Below, in pieces: positions 33,661-42,344 of a DNA stretch of 64,000 nt. Source of the stretch: Pseudomonas capeferrum (GTDB lineage Bacteria; Pseudomonadota; Gammaproteobacteria; Pseudomonadales; Pseudomonadaceae); NCBI RefSeq assembly GCF_013523055.1, contig NZ_JAAMQM010000024.1:33990-97989 (forward strand), in the 5' to 3' direction. Each line of letters starts with the position of its first letter. Position 1 is the first letter of the stretch. Below the pieces are notes generated by a model, which worked only from the letters and a program-made list of their open reading frames with translations, was not told where the DNA came from and made no database searches. The position numbers and the translations under genes are program-made.

Positions 33661-34362
33661 ATGCACTGGAAAGCGGACCAATTGCAACAGTTGCTCGACC
33701 AGACCCATCCAGATCAGGCCTTCGGCAACGCGCTCGAGTTGGTCCAGCACCTGGACTTGAATTTCCTGGGACTAGTTGTGTACCTCAATGTGCCCGGGCA
33801 ACCACGTCGTATCATTTCGTATAATAATTATCCCGACGCGTGGAACGCTCACTACGAAGCCAACGGCTTTATCAAGGTCGACCCGATCCCTCTCCAGTCC
33901 CGCCAGAGCACCAACGCTGTGCTCTGGCGGGATGAGCTGTTCGAAAAGGTACCCGAGTTCAGGAAGACCGCCTGCAGCTACGGACTCCGTCATGGCTGGA
34001 CCCAGTCGGTACACGATCAGCGGCACAACGAATTGCAGTTGAGCGTGGCGCGACCGGTGGGGGATATCAGCACCGAGGAGCTTTACGAAAACAGTGCTCA
34101 GGCGCTCTGGTTGTGTCACAGCCTGCATGGCATCTTGTGCGAGCATCACCAGCCTTCGTCGGGACCGGACCCGGCACTCACGGACCGCGAGCACGAGGTA
34201 CTGAAATGGTCGGCCGCCGGCAAGACCGCTGCCGATATCGCCTGCATCCTGTCGCTTTCGACCAGCACGGTGAATTTTCACATCAGAAGCCTGATCACCA
34301 AGACCAATGCCTCCAACAAGGCAGGCGCGATTGCCATAGCCGCCATGAAGGGCCTGCTTTGA
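33661..34362 (+). CDS. ppoR: LuxR-type AHL receptor solo, PpoR-like
   Basis: The 233-residue regulator has an N-terminal autoinducer-binding domain (about 15-160) and a C-terminal LuxR helix-turn-helix (about 173-230). The AHL-site residues conserved in the family are present: Trp61, Tyr65, Asp74, Pro75, Trp89 and Gly112. So are the DNA-binding-domain marks in LTDREHEVLKWSAAGKT. No luxI synthase gene lies anywhere in the window, so it is a solo in this context. Place between fpr and rlmG matches P. putida PpoR, which I recall binds 3-oxo-C6-HSL. GGAG lies six bases before the ATG. Confidence 0.88.
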   Translation: MHWKADQLQQLLDQTHPDQAFGNALELVQHLDLNFLGLVVYLNVPGQPRRIISYNNYPDAWNAHYEANGFIKVDPIPLQSRQSTNAVLWRDELFEKVPEFRKTACSYGLRHGWTQSVHDQRHNELQLSVARPVGDISTEELYENSAQALWLCHSLHGILCEHHQPSSGPDPALTDREHEVLKWSAAGKTAADIACILSLSTSTVNFHIRSLITKTNASNKAGAIAIAAMKGLL

Positions 34363-34455
34363 GTTTCGACCGCCCAGCATGGTGCAAAGCTTGTAGAATC
34401 GTGCATTTCGCTCGCCGCCTTCATGGCAGGCAGCCTTGCACCCGAGTCCGACACC

Positions 34456-35580
34456 ATGCCTTCGCTTGATACGCCCTTTGCCAATCTTGATCTGATCCGC
34501 CAGCCGGAACAGGCCAACGACCCTCTCCAGGCATTCGATGCCGCCGATCAGTACCTGCTGGAACACCTGGCCGCGCAAGACACCGACTCGCGATGCAGGG
34601 TGCTGGTCCTCAATGATGCGTTCGGCGCCATTGCCGCCAGTCTGAGCGGGCACATGCAGGTAGTCGGCAGCGGTGATTCGCACCTCGCTCGACTGGCCCT
34701 GGAAAAGAACTTGATTCGTAACGGCAAAGCGTTCGACAGCGTCGATTTCGTCCCAGCCAGCGAACAGTGGCAGGGCTGCTTCGACCGGGTACTGCTACGG
34801 GTGCCCAAGACCTTGGCCCTGCTCGAAGAGCAGCTGATTCGCCTGCACGGACATCTGGCACCCGGCGCACAGGTGATCGCCGGCGCCATGATCAAGCACC
34901 TGCCCCACGCCGCCGGGGACCTGTTGGCCAAGTACATCGGCCCGGTGCAGGCATCCCTGGCCCAGAAGAAGGCCCGGCTGCTGACTGCCATCCACGCCGA
35001 GCGTCCCCGGGCCACCTCGCCCTACCCTACAGGTTACAGCCTGGAATCGCCCAGACTGGAGCTGCTCAACCATGCCAACGTGTTTTGCCGTGAGGGGTTG
35101 GACATAGGAACTCGCGCTTTCCTGCCGCACCTGCCACGTGACCTGGGCAGCGCTCGAATCGCCGATCTTGGCTGCGGCAATGGCGTACTGGCGATTGCCA
35201 GTGCCCTGACCAACCCCACGGCGCACTACACCCTGATAGATGAGTCGTACATGGCCGTGCAGTCGGCACGGGAAAACTGGCAAGCGGCGCTAGGTGATCG
35301 TCCGGCGCGTTTCGAGGCAGCGGACGGCCTGGCCGGGCAGGAGAAACAGTCCCTGGACGTAGTGTTGTGCAATCCGCCCTTCCACCAACAACAGGTCGTA
35401 GGCGATTTCCTGGCCTGGCGGATGTTCCAGCAGGCGCGGGATGCCTTGGTGGTCGGCGGAGCGCTGTACATTGTCGGTAACCGTCATCTGGGTTACCACA
35501 GCAAGCTCGCGCGCCTGTTCCGAGGCGTGGAGCAAGTCGCGGCAACGCCCAAGTTCGTGGTGCTCAAGGCTCGCAAGTAG
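34456..35580 (+). CDS. rlmG: 23S rRNA (guanine-1835-N2) methyltransferase RlmG
   Basis: RlmG methylates G1835 of 23S rRNA. The 374-residue protein has a duplicated methyltransferase fold. The N-terminal half lacks a clear SAM site (LVLNDAFGAIAASL), while the C-terminal half has SAM motif DLGCGNGVLAIAS and the N6/N2-type motif CNPPFHQ. The start MPSLDTPFANLDLIR is chosen for family length, dropping 11 upstream residues. It follows ppoR after 93 bp on the same strand, but functional linkage is unlikely. Confidence 0.9.
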   Translation: MPSLDTPFANLDLIRQPEQANDPLQAFDAADQYLLEHLAAQDTDSRCRVLVLNDAFGAIAASLSGHMQVVGSGDSHLARLALEKNLIRNGKAFDSVDFVPASEQWQGCFDRVLLRVPKTLALLEEQLIRLHGHLAPGAQVIAGAMIKHLPHAAGDLLAKYIGPVQASLAQKKARLLTAIHAERPRATSPYPTGYSLESPRLELLNHANVFCREGLDIGTRAFLPHLPRDLGSARIADLGCGNGVLAIASALTNPTAHYTLIDESYMAVQSARENWQAALGDRPARFEAADGLAGQEKQSLDVVLCNPPFHQQQVVGDFLAWRMFQQARDALVVGGALYIVGNRHLGYHSKLARLFRGVEQVAATPKFVVLKARK

Positions 35581-35725
35581 ACGATGTGGCGGCCGCTGGA
35601 CGCATACTGATGGTTTTTCCAGTTAACTTGAGTCGAGCGACACCGGCGGCGGCGCTCGATTGCAAGTACGCACAAGAACTTAACGCAGGCAGCGAGCAGG
35701 GCCAGCCTCAAGCCCCGCACCTCGA

Positions 35726-35881
35726 TCAATGCGTAGTCAAACCCGCGGCTGCCATGAACATCCGCATCAACCAGGCCACGATCCCCAGGGCAAGCACGCT
35801 GGCGCCCCAGATCAGCACCAGCCAGCCAAGCCGTTGCCACAGCGGTCTTTTCGGTTCTTCAATGCCGTCATTCCTGGTCAT
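35726..35881 (-). CDS. DUF2474 small membrane protein of the CioAB oxidase
   Basis: This 51-residue frame starts MTRNDGIEEPKRPLWQRLGW and has one transmembrane helix (about residues 20-45, rich in Leu, Val, Ala and Trp) with a basic N-terminal side. AGGAG lies seven bases before the ATG, and the gene begins 11 bases after the cioB stop. DUF2474 proteins sit directly after cydB/cioB in many proteobacteria. They are analogous to CydX, a single-helix subunit that stabilises bd oxidase. The role here is inferred from position and shape. Confidence 0.85.
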   Translation of the reverse strand: MTRNDGIEEPKRPLWQRLGWLVLIWGASVLALGIVAWLMRMFMAAAGLTTH

Positions 35882-35892
35882 CGCCCAGCTCC

Positions 35893-36903
35893 TCAATGAT
35901 AGCCGTCATCATCATGGGTCACCTTGCCGCGGAACACGTAGTAGCTCCAGAAGGTGTAACCCAGGATCAGCGGGATGATGAACAGTGTGCCCACCAGCAT
36001 GAAGCCTTGGCTCTGCGGGGGCGCCGAGGCGTCCCAGATCGAAATGGAAGGCGGGATGATGTTTGGCCAGATGCTGATACCCAATCCGCTGTAGCCAAGG
36101 AAGATCAAGACCAGCGTCAGCAGGAAGGGAGTGTAGTGGGCGCGGCGGGCAACCGACCGCAGCAGCCCGTAGAGCGTGACCAGTACCAGGATGGGCACCG
36201 GCAGGAACCAGAACAGGTTGGGCAAGGTGAACCAGCGCTCGGCGATGTTCGGGTAGGCCAGAGGCGTCCACAGGCTCACCACACCGATCACCGCCAACAG
36301 CACCAGCGCCAAAGGTCGACCCAGGTCATGCATTTGCTCCTGTAGCGGGCCCTGGGTCTTCACGATCAACCAGGTGCATCCGAGCAATGCATAAGCCACG
36401 ATCAGACCGAGCCCGGAGAACAACGCGAAGGGCGTCAGCCAATCCAGCGATCCACCGGCGTAACTGCGGTCGACCACCTTGAAGCCCTCGATGAAGGCGC
36501 CCAGGGCGACGCCTTGGAAAAAGGTGGCGACCAGCGATCCACCGATGAAGGCCTTGTCCCATAGATGGCGCTTTTCGGCATGGGCCTTGAAGCGGAACTC
36601 GAAGGCCACGCCACGGAAGATCAGGCCGGTGAGCATCAGCATCAAGGGCAGGTAGAGCGCGGAAAGCACGACCGAATATGCCAATGGGAACGCACCGTAC
36701 AATCCGGCGCCACCGAGTACCAGCCAGGTTTCATTGCCATCCCATACCGGCGCCACGGTGTTCATCATGACGTCGCGGTCTCGGTCGTCCTTGACGAACG
36801 GAAAGAGGATGCCAATCCCCAGATCGAAGCCATCCATGACCACGTACATCATGATGCCGAAGATGATGATCACAGCCCAGATCAGCGGAAGATCGATACC
36901 CAT
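35893..36903 (-). CDS. cioB: Cyanide-insensitive terminal oxidase subunit II (CioB/CydB)
   Basis: Subunit II of the bd-type quinol oxidase, an inner-membrane protein of 336 residues with about eight or nine helices. Typical stretches are FGIMMYVVMDGFDLGIGILFP, VWDGNETWLVLGG and FWSYYVFRGKV. It partners CioA in quinol oxidation and oxygen reduction without proton pumping. It starts three bases after the cioA stop, so the two are translationally linked. The DUF2474 gene follows. Confidence 0.95.
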   Translation of the reverse strand: MGIDLPLIWAVIIIFGIMMYVVMDGFDLGIGILFPFVKDDRDRDVMMNTVAPVWDGNETWLVLGGAGLYGAFPLAYSVVLSALYLPLMLMLTGLIFRGVAFEFRFKAHAEKRHLWDKAFIGGSLVATFFQGVALGAFIEGFKVVDRSYAGGSLDWLTPFALFSGLGLIVAYALLGCTWLIVKTQGPLQEQMHDLGRPLALVLLAVIGVVSLWTPLAYPNIAERWFTLPNLFWFLPVPILVLVTLYGLLRSVARRAHYTPFLLTLVLIFLGYSGLGISIWPNIIPPSISIWDASAPPQSQGFMLVGTLFIIPLILGYTFWSYYVFRGKVTHDDDGYH

Positions 36904-36906
36904 GGT

Positions 36907-38343
36907 TCAGTGCTCCTCGGTCAGGCTGGTGGAATCGGGCTCCTGCCCGTCGTCGGCGGCGGACAGCGGACGCGCCGGAGTGCGTTTCCGGCCAGGCCCG
37001 CCCGGCCTCTGCTCCTGGCCCTCCCCTGTATACGGCCCTTTGCGCACCAGGCGCATCATGTAGCCCAGGCCCGCGCCGAACAGAGCGAAATACACCACGA
37101 CGAACATGATCAAGGTGAAGCCCAGTTGCGCATAGCTGTGATTGGAGACGCCATCGGCGGTGCGCATCAGGCCATACACCACCCAAGGCTGGCGACCGAT
37201 CTCGGTGGTGAACCAGCCGGCAAGGATGGCGATGAGTCCGGACGGGCCCATCCACAATACCAAATACAGGAATGGTCGCGAGCGGTAGATCGCATTGTCA
37301 CGCCGCAACCACAGGCTCCAGAGCCCGGCCGCGATCATCAACAATCCCAGACCTACCATCACCCGGAAGGACCAGAAGATGATCGTCGCGTTGGGCCGGT
37401 CTTCAGGTGGGAAGTCCTTCAAGGCCGGGACCTGCTTGTCCAGGCTGTGAGTGAGGATCAGGCTGCCCAGCACCGGGATCTCGACCTTGAACCGCGTCAC
37501 CTCGGCTTGCATGTCGGGGAGGCCGAACAGGATCAGAGGCGTCGGCTCGCCTGGGGAGTTTTCCCAGTGGCCCTCGATCGCGGCGATCTTTACCGGTTGG
37601 TGCTTGAGTGTGTTGAGGCCATGGAAATCGCCGATCACGGCTTGGATGGGCGTGACGATCAACGCCATCCACATGGCCATCGAAAGCATCTTGCGTACGG
37701 CAGGGTTGTCGCGCCCCCGCAGCAGGTGCCAGGCCGCCGACGCGCCTACGAAGAACGCAGTGGCGATGAAGGCGGCAGTGGCCATGTGCATCAGGCGGAA
37801 GGGGAAGGATGGGTTGAAGATCACTGCCAGCCAGTCGACCGGGATGATCCGCCCATCGACGATCGCATGACCTTGCGGCGTGTGCATCCAACTGTTCGAC
37901 GCCAGGATCCAGAAAGTCGAGACCAGCGTGCCCAAGGCCACCATGACCGTGGCGAAGAAATGCAGACCGCGGCCCACTCGGTTCCAGCCGAACAGCATCA
38001 CGCCCAGGAAACCGGCCTCGAGGAAGAACGCCGTGAGCACCTCGTACGTCAGCAGAGGGCCGGTGACGGCGCCAGCAAAGTCGGAGAAACGGCTCCAGTT
38101 GGTACCGAACTGGTAGGCCATCACCAGACCGGATACCACGCCCATGCCGAAGTTGACGGCGAAGATCTTCGACCAGAACTTGTAGAGGTCACGGTAGACA
38201 TCCTCACCGCTCTTGAGCCAAAGGCCTTCGAGTACTGCCAGGTAGCTCGCCAGGCCAATGGTGATGGCCGGGAACAGGATATGAAAGGACACGGTAAACG
38301 CGAACTGGATTCGAGCGAGATCCAGAGCCTCTAAACCGAACAT
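36907..38343 (-). CDS. cioA: Cyanide-insensitive terminal oxidase subunit I (CioA/CydA)
   Basis: Subunit I carries the haems. The 478-residue protein has SFHILFPAITIG (haem-ligand His near residue 20), FRLMHMATAAF (second His ligand) and the quinol-site GWFTTEIGRQPW. The Q-loop is short, which marks the CioA rather than the E. coli CydA type. About nine membrane helices are visible, then a polar Pro/Arg-rich tail of about 50 residues. MFGLEALDLARIQFAF is the family start, with AGAGGAAGTGCC upstream. A perfect ANR/FNR box lies about 145 bases upstream. Confidence 0.95.
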   Translation of the reverse strand: MFGLEALDLARIQFAFTVSFHILFPAITIGLASYLAVLEGLWLKSGEDVYRDLYKFWSKIFAVNFGMGVVSGLVMAYQFGTNWSRFSDFAGAVTGPLLTYEVLTAFFLEAGFLGVMLFGWNRVGRGLHFFATVMVALGTLVSTFWILASNSWMHTPQGHAIVDGRIIPVDWLAVIFNPSFPFRLMHMATAAFIATAFFVGASAAWHLLRGRDNPAVRKMLSMAMWMALIVTPIQAVIGDFHGLNTLKHQPVKIAAIEGHWENSPGEPTPLILFGLPDMQAEVTRFKVEIPVLGSLILTHSLDKQVPALKDFPPEDRPNATIIFWSFRVMVGLGLLMIAAGLWSLWLRRDNAIYRSRPFLYLVLWMGPSGLIAILAGWFTTEIGRQPWVVYGLMRTADGVSNHSYAQLGFTLIMFVVVYFALFGAGLGYMMRLVRKGPYTGEGQEQRPGGPGRKRTPARPLSAADDGQEPDSTSLTEEH

Positions 38344-38483
38344 GGCACTTCCTCTGGCAGGTGATCGCACCAGGCAGAGGGATGAAGCCCGCCGCCCACA
38401 GGACTGTCGAGTACAGTGATCCGGATTTGTTCTATCTATTGCAAAGAATCATGCCCAGTGGCCATTTCGGTGCAAACGAAGCA

Positions 38484-38497
38484 TTGATCCAGATCAA
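38484..38497. promoter_or_regulatory. ANR/FNR box upstream of cioAB
   Basis: TTGATCCAGATCAA is a perfect match to the ANR/FNR consensus TTGAT-N4-ATCAA. It lies upstream of cioA. ANR is known to repress cio genes at low oxygen in P. aeruginosa. The other nearby gene, the GNAT at 38574, ends here, so the site belongs to cioA. Confidence 0.75.
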
Positions 38498-38573
38498 GGT
38501 CTGCTCAAAGCATATGCCTGAACTGTCGGCAGGGTCGTGTGGTTGATTGTCGCGCGGACACGTCGTTTTCAGC

Positions 38574-39053
38574 CTATAGCATGAGGCTCAGCTGAAGCTC
38601 GTAGCCCTGCCGGGCTCGGCAACCCGTCCCGCTCTCACGCCAACCCGTAGCATGATAGAGCGCCAGAGCCGCCTGATTCTCCGGGTCGACGGAAAGTTGC
38701 AGCAGACGCACTTCAGGCCACAGGGTACGAACGAGATCCGGCAACGCGGTCATGCAGAAACGGCCCAATCCTTGTCCCTGCATGTTTCGATCTATCTGCA
38801 AGGCACAGAGCGCCGCGGCATCGGCCTGGGCCCAGAATGGCAGGAACGGTCCGCGTTCGAGCAACATGAAGCCGCGTGGCACGCCTTGGTGCACCAAGGC
38901 GATGCCCCTTCGATCGTCACCCTTGGTGCTGATGAGAATATAGAGTGCGTTGGCGATGTCGCCCGAGAAGCGGATCTGGTCGAGATGGACCTCTATGTCG
39001 ATCAGCTGGCTGCGTTGAAACGGGGTCAGATGGCGATAGTCGATCAGCTGCAT
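38574..39053 (-). CDS. GNAT family N-acetyltransferase
   Basis: The 159-residue protein has the GNAT core. Beta-strands around ALCALQID lead to the acetyl-CoA pyrophosphate motif MQGQGLGRF. A later LLQLSVDPENQAALALYHATGW, the usual strand-helix near the C terminus, follows. The start at MQLIDYRHLTPFQR is chosen because 31 upstream in-frame residues lack GNAT character. The acceptor cannot be deduced. It diverges from the purine permease gene and lies upstream of cioAB on the same strand, separated by about 230 bp with the ANR box. Confidence 0.85.
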   Translation of the reverse strand: MQLIDYRHLTPFQRSQLIDIEVHLDQIRFSGDIANALYILISTKGDDRRGIALVHQGVPRGFMLLERGPFLPFWAQADAAALCALQIDRNMQGQGLGRFCMTALPDLVRTLWPEVRLLQLSVDPENQAALALYHATGWRESGTGCRARQGYELQLSLML

Positions 39054-39137
39054 GAGGGGTCTTGGCCAGGATGTCAGGGCACAACCTGCCGTTATCCGAT
39101 GCCAATTGCAACTTGCATTACCGAACGACCGGCATGC

Positions 39138-39146
39138 TGGTATCAT
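39138..39146 (+). promoter_or_regulatory. Extended -10 candidate for the azgA-type permease
   Basis: TGGTATCAT matches an extended -10 (TGn followed by TATCAT), about 105 bases before the permease ATG. No good -35 lies at 17 bases, as is usual for extended -10 promoters. Confidence 0.3.
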
Positions 39147-39250
39147 GCGCGGCTTTTTTCACCCCGGATGAAAGCCAGGCAGGCGGTACGGTCTGTGCTT
39201 TGCTGAGGGGGTCGATTATTTCAAGGCGCAAGGCGCCATGGGGAGCGGGC

Positions 39251-40546
39251 ATGCTGGAAAGGCTGTTTCAACTCAAAGCACATGACACCAACGTACGTAC
39301 CGAGATCCTTGCGGGCGTCACGACCTTCCTGGCCATGGCCTATATCCTGTTCGTCAACCCGAGCATCCTCGGCGAGACGGGTATGGACAAGGGCGCGATC
39401 TTCGTCGCCACCTGCCTGGCCGCGGCGATCGGCTCGGTGACCATGGGCCTGATCGCCAACTACCCGATCGCCCTGGCACCGGGCATGGGGCTCAACGCGT
39501 TCTTCACCTACACCGTGGTGCTGCACATGGGGCACACCTGGCAGGTGGCACTGGGCGCGGTATTCATATCGGCCGTGCTGTTCTTCCTGCTGTCGATCTT
39601 TCGGATCCGCGAATGGATCGTAAACAGCATCCCCCTGCCGCTGCGTTCGGCCATTGCCGCCGGCATCGGCCTGTTCCTGGCATTGATCGCCCTGCACAAC
39701 GCAGGCATCGTGGTGGACAATCCGGCCACCCTGGTCGGCATGGGCGACCTGAGTCAGCCCGCGCCGATCCTGGCGACCCTGGGCTTCTTCCTGATCGTCG
39801 CCCTGGAGGCCATGAAAGTCCGTGGCGCGGTGCTGATCGGTATCCTCCTCGTCACCGTGGCTTCGATCCTGCTGGGCGTGACTCCGTTCGGTGGCGTGGT
39901 GTCGATGCCGCCGTCGCTGGCGCCGACCTTCCTGCAGCTGGACATCAAGGGGGCGCTGGACGTCACGCTGGTGAGCGTGATCTTCGCGTTCCTGTTCGTC
40001 GACCTGTTCGACAACTCCGGCACCCTGATCGGCGTGGCCAAGCGCGCGGGCCTGATGGGCAAGGACGGCCACATGCCGAAAATGGGACGCGCCCTGATCG
40101 CGGACAGTACCGCGGCCATGGCCGGCTCCCTGCTGGGCACCTCGACCACGACCAGCTACATCGAGTCGGCCGCAGGCGTCAGTGCCGGCGGGCGCACCGG
40201 CCTGACAGCCATCGTCGTGGCCGCGATGTTCCTGCTGGCCTTGTTCTTCGCCCCACTGGCAGGCAGTGTGCCCGCGTTCGCTACAGCGCCGGCGCTGCTG
40301 TTCGTCGCGGTGTTGATGGCCTCGGGCCTGGCCGAGATCAACTGGGACGACGTCACCGAGGCGGCGCCCGTGGTCATCACCGCCCTGGCCATGCCCCTGA
40401 CCTATTCGATCGCCAACGGCATCGCCTTCGGGTTCATCGCCTGGACCGCCATCAAGCTGATTTCCGGCCGCTATCGCGACCTCAATTCGGCCTTGGTGAT
40501 CCTCTCCATCCTGTTCGTCATCAAGCTGGGCTGGTTCAACGCATGA
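39251..40546 (+). CDS. AzgA-type NCS2 purine permease (adenine/hypoxanthine/guanine)
   Basis: The 431-residue inner-membrane protein belongs to the AzgA branch of NCS2, proton symporters for adenine, hypoxanthine or guanine. It has EILAGVTTFLAMAYILFVNP, the conserved LAPGMGLNAFF, LFVDLFDNSGTLIGVA and GTSTTTSYIESAAGVSAGGRTG. About 12-14 helices are visible. The ATG at 39251 follows GGGAGCGGGC, which supplies a ribosome-binding site. Its stop overlaps the trmA start (ATGA), so it is translationally coupled to trmA. It is the second purine-type permease in the window. Confidence 0.92.
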   Translation: MLERLFQLKAHDTNVRTEILAGVTTFLAMAYILFVNPSILGETGMDKGAIFVATCLAAAIGSVTMGLIANYPIALAPGMGLNAFFTYTVVLHMGHTWQVALGAVFISAVLFFLLSIFRIREWIVNSIPLPLRSAIAAGIGLFLALIALHNAGIVVDNPATLVGMGDLSQPAPILATLGFFLIVALEAMKVRGAVLIGILLVTVASILLGVTPFGGVVSMPPSLAPTFLQLDIKGALDVTLVSVIFAFLFVDLFDNSGTLIGVAKRAGLMGKDGHMPKMGRALIADSTAAMAGSLLGTSTTTSYIESAAGVSAGGRTGLTAIVVAAMFLLALFFAPLAGSVPAFATAPALLFVAVLMASGLAEINWDDVTEAAPVVITALAMPLTYSIANGIAFGFIAWTAIKLISGRYRDLNSALVILSILFVIKLGWFNA

Positions 40547-41628
40547 GTGCTGTCCTCGATCCCTCGTCCTACTCCGAGCAACTGGCGGCCAAGGTCGCTC
40601 GTCTGCGTGACCTGCTGGCGCCTTTCGAGGCACCGGAGCCGGCGGTCTTCGATTCGCCTCGCGAGCATTACCGGCTGCGCGCCGAATTCCGCCTGTGGCG
40701 CGAGAACGAAGAGCGCCACTACGCGATGTTCGCACCGGGCGAGAAGCACATTCCGATCCTGATCGAAGAGTTCCCCATCGCCAGTCGCCTGATCAATGAC
40801 CTCATGCCTCGGCTCAAGGCCGCATGGCGGGCCAGTCAGGCGCTGAGTTTCAAACTGTTCCAGGTAGAGTTCCTCACCACCCTGGCTGGCGACGCGATGA
40901 TCACCCTGTGCTACCACCGCCCCCTGGACCAGGCGTGGGAAGATGCCGCCCGTCAGCTGGCGCACGACCTCGGCGTAAGCATCATCGGGCGCTCCAAGGG
41001 CAAGCGTGTAGTGATAGGTCGCGATTACGCCGTGGAATCGCTGGAAGTGGCGGGACGCACCTTCCGTTACCGTCAACCGGAAGGCGCCTTCACTCAGCCT
41101 AACGGCACGGTCAATCAGAAGATGCTTGGCTGGGCCTACGATGCCCTGGGCGAGCGTGAAGACGATCTGCTCGAGTTGTACTGCGGCAATGGCAACTTCA
41201 CCCTGCCGCTGGCCACGCGGGTACGCAAGGTGCTGGCCACCGAGATCAGCAAGACCTCGGTCAACGCCGCCTTGCACAACCTGGACGATAACGGTGTGGA
41301 CAATGTGCGCCTGGTGCGCCTGTCGGCCGAGGAACTGACCGAAGCGCTCAACGAAGTTCGACCGTTTCGTCGTCTCGAAGGTATCGACCTGAAGAGCTAT
41401 GACTTCGGCAGCGTGTTCGTCGATCCGCCACGCGCGGGCATGGACCCGAACACCTGTGAGCTGACCCGGCGTTTCGAGCGCATCCTGTACATTTCCTGCA
41501 ACCCGGAAACCCTCGCGGCGAATATCGCCCAGTTGCACGACACTCACCGGATCGAACGTTGCGCACTGTTCGACCAGTTCCCCTATACCCATCACATGGA
41601 AAGCGGCGTCCTGCTGGTCAGGCGCTGA
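40543..41628 (+). CDS. trmA: tRNA (uracil-5-)-methyltransferase TrmA
   Basis: TrmA makes m5U54 in tRNA. The 361-residue SAM enzyme has LLELYCGNGNFTLPLA as SAM site, VDPPRAGMD, the catalytic cysteine in YISCNPETLAAN, and the general-base glutamate in HHMESG near the C terminus. It lacks the iron-sulfur cysteines of RlmD/RlmC, which fits TrmA. The ATG overlaps the permease stop by four bases; the open frame upstream of it is only a shadow of the permease gene. Confidence 0.95.
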   Translation: MSAVLDPSSYSEQLAAKVARLRDLLAPFEAPEPAVFDSPREHYRLRAEFRLWRENEERHYAMFAPGEKHIPILIEEFPIASRLINDLMPRLKAAWRASQALSFKLFQVEFLTTLAGDAMITLCYHRPLDQAWEDAARQLAHDLGVSIIGRSKGKRVVIGRDYAVESLEVAGRTFRYRQPEGAFTQPNGTVNQKMLGWAYDALGEREDDLLELYCGNGNFTLPLATRVRKVLATEISKTSVNAALHNLDDNGVDNVRLVRLSAEELTEALNEVRPFRRLEGIDLKSYDFGSVFVDPPRAGMDPNTCELTRRFERILYISCNPETLAANIAQLHDTHRIERCALFDQFPYTHHMESGVLLVRR

Positions 41629-41657
41629 ATCGGCGCAGGTTCAGCCTGCGACCGGCC

Positions 41658-41691
41658 GCCTTCGCGGTGAGCGCCTGCTCGCCGCGAAGGC
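41658..41691. terminator. REP-like hairpin between convergent trmA and pcaG
   Basis: The stem GCCTTCGCGG-TGAGC/GCTC-GCCGCGAAGGC (one mismatch) with loop GCCT lies midway between the two stops. It may act as a bidirectional terminator or a mRNA-end stabiliser; no T-run is present. Confidence 0.5.
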
Positions 41692-41728
41692 AGATGTACA
41701 AACCTCGAGTGGCCGGCACAGCCGGGCC

Positions 41729-42334
41729 TCAGAAGTCGAAGAACACCGTCTCCCCTTCCCCTTGTATGCGCATGTCGAAGCGATAGGCCGTCTGACCGTC
41801 CACTTCGCAACGACGTGCGATCAAGGTTTCGCGGCGCTGCGGCTGCTCGATCAGATTAAGCACCGGGCAGCATGCGTTCGCTTCGGCTTCATCCTCGAAA
41901 TAGAGTCGGGTATGCAGGTGGATATTGATGCCACGGGCAAACAGACTGATGTTGATATGCGGCGCCATGGGCAGCCCCGCGGTGTTGTTCACCACGCCAG
42001 GCTTGATCGTGTGCAGCGTCCATTCGCCGGCATCGAACGTGGTGGCGGTACGCCCGAAGCTGTTGAAGGCATTCTCGACGTTGTAGGCATCCTGATACTC
42101 ACCGTTGGCATCGGCCTGCCAGAACTCCAGGAAGGAATCGCGCACAAGGTGGCCGTTGCCGTCATAGACATGGCCGATCAGCACGATCTGCTCGCCCGGC
42201 GCGTCGGGCCGCGCCATGCGATTCCAGATTTCATGGTCACGGGTAGGATTGCCCGCCGCGTGCAACGCCAGGCCGATGTGCACGTAGGGACCGGCGGTCT
42301 GCGAGGGAGTTTCCGGTAGCAGTTCGATAGGCAT
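41729..42334 (-). CDS. pcaG: Protocatechuate 3,4-dioxygenase alpha chain
   Basis: PcaG and PcaH form the ring-cleaving enzyme that turns protocatechuate into 3-carboxy-cis,cis-muconate, the entry of the beta-ketoadipate pathway. The 201-residue alpha chain starts MPIELLPETPSQTAGPYVHIGLA and has LEFWQADANGEY and PHINISLFARGI. Alpha chains lack the full iron site, as here. It begins 10 bases after the pcaH stop in the same operon. An upstream in-frame extension lies inside pcaH and is not real. Confidence 0.96.
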   Translation of the reverse strand: MPIELLPETPSQTAGPYVHIGLALHAAGNPTRDHEIWNRMARPDAPGEQIVLIGHVYDGNGHLVRDSFLEFWQADANGEYQDAYNVENAFNSFGRTATTFDAGEWTLHTIKPGVVNNTAGLPMAPHINISLFARGINIHLHTRLYFEDEAEANACCPVLNLIEQPQRRETLIARRCEVDGQTAYRFDMRIQGEGETVFFDF

Positions 42335-42344
42335 GACGGGCTCC

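Noticed and set aside
39613..40542. In-frame upstream extension of trmA to 671 codons
   Set aside because: The extra 310 residues are an out-of-frame reading of the purine permease gene; trmA has its own ATG in an ATGA overlap.
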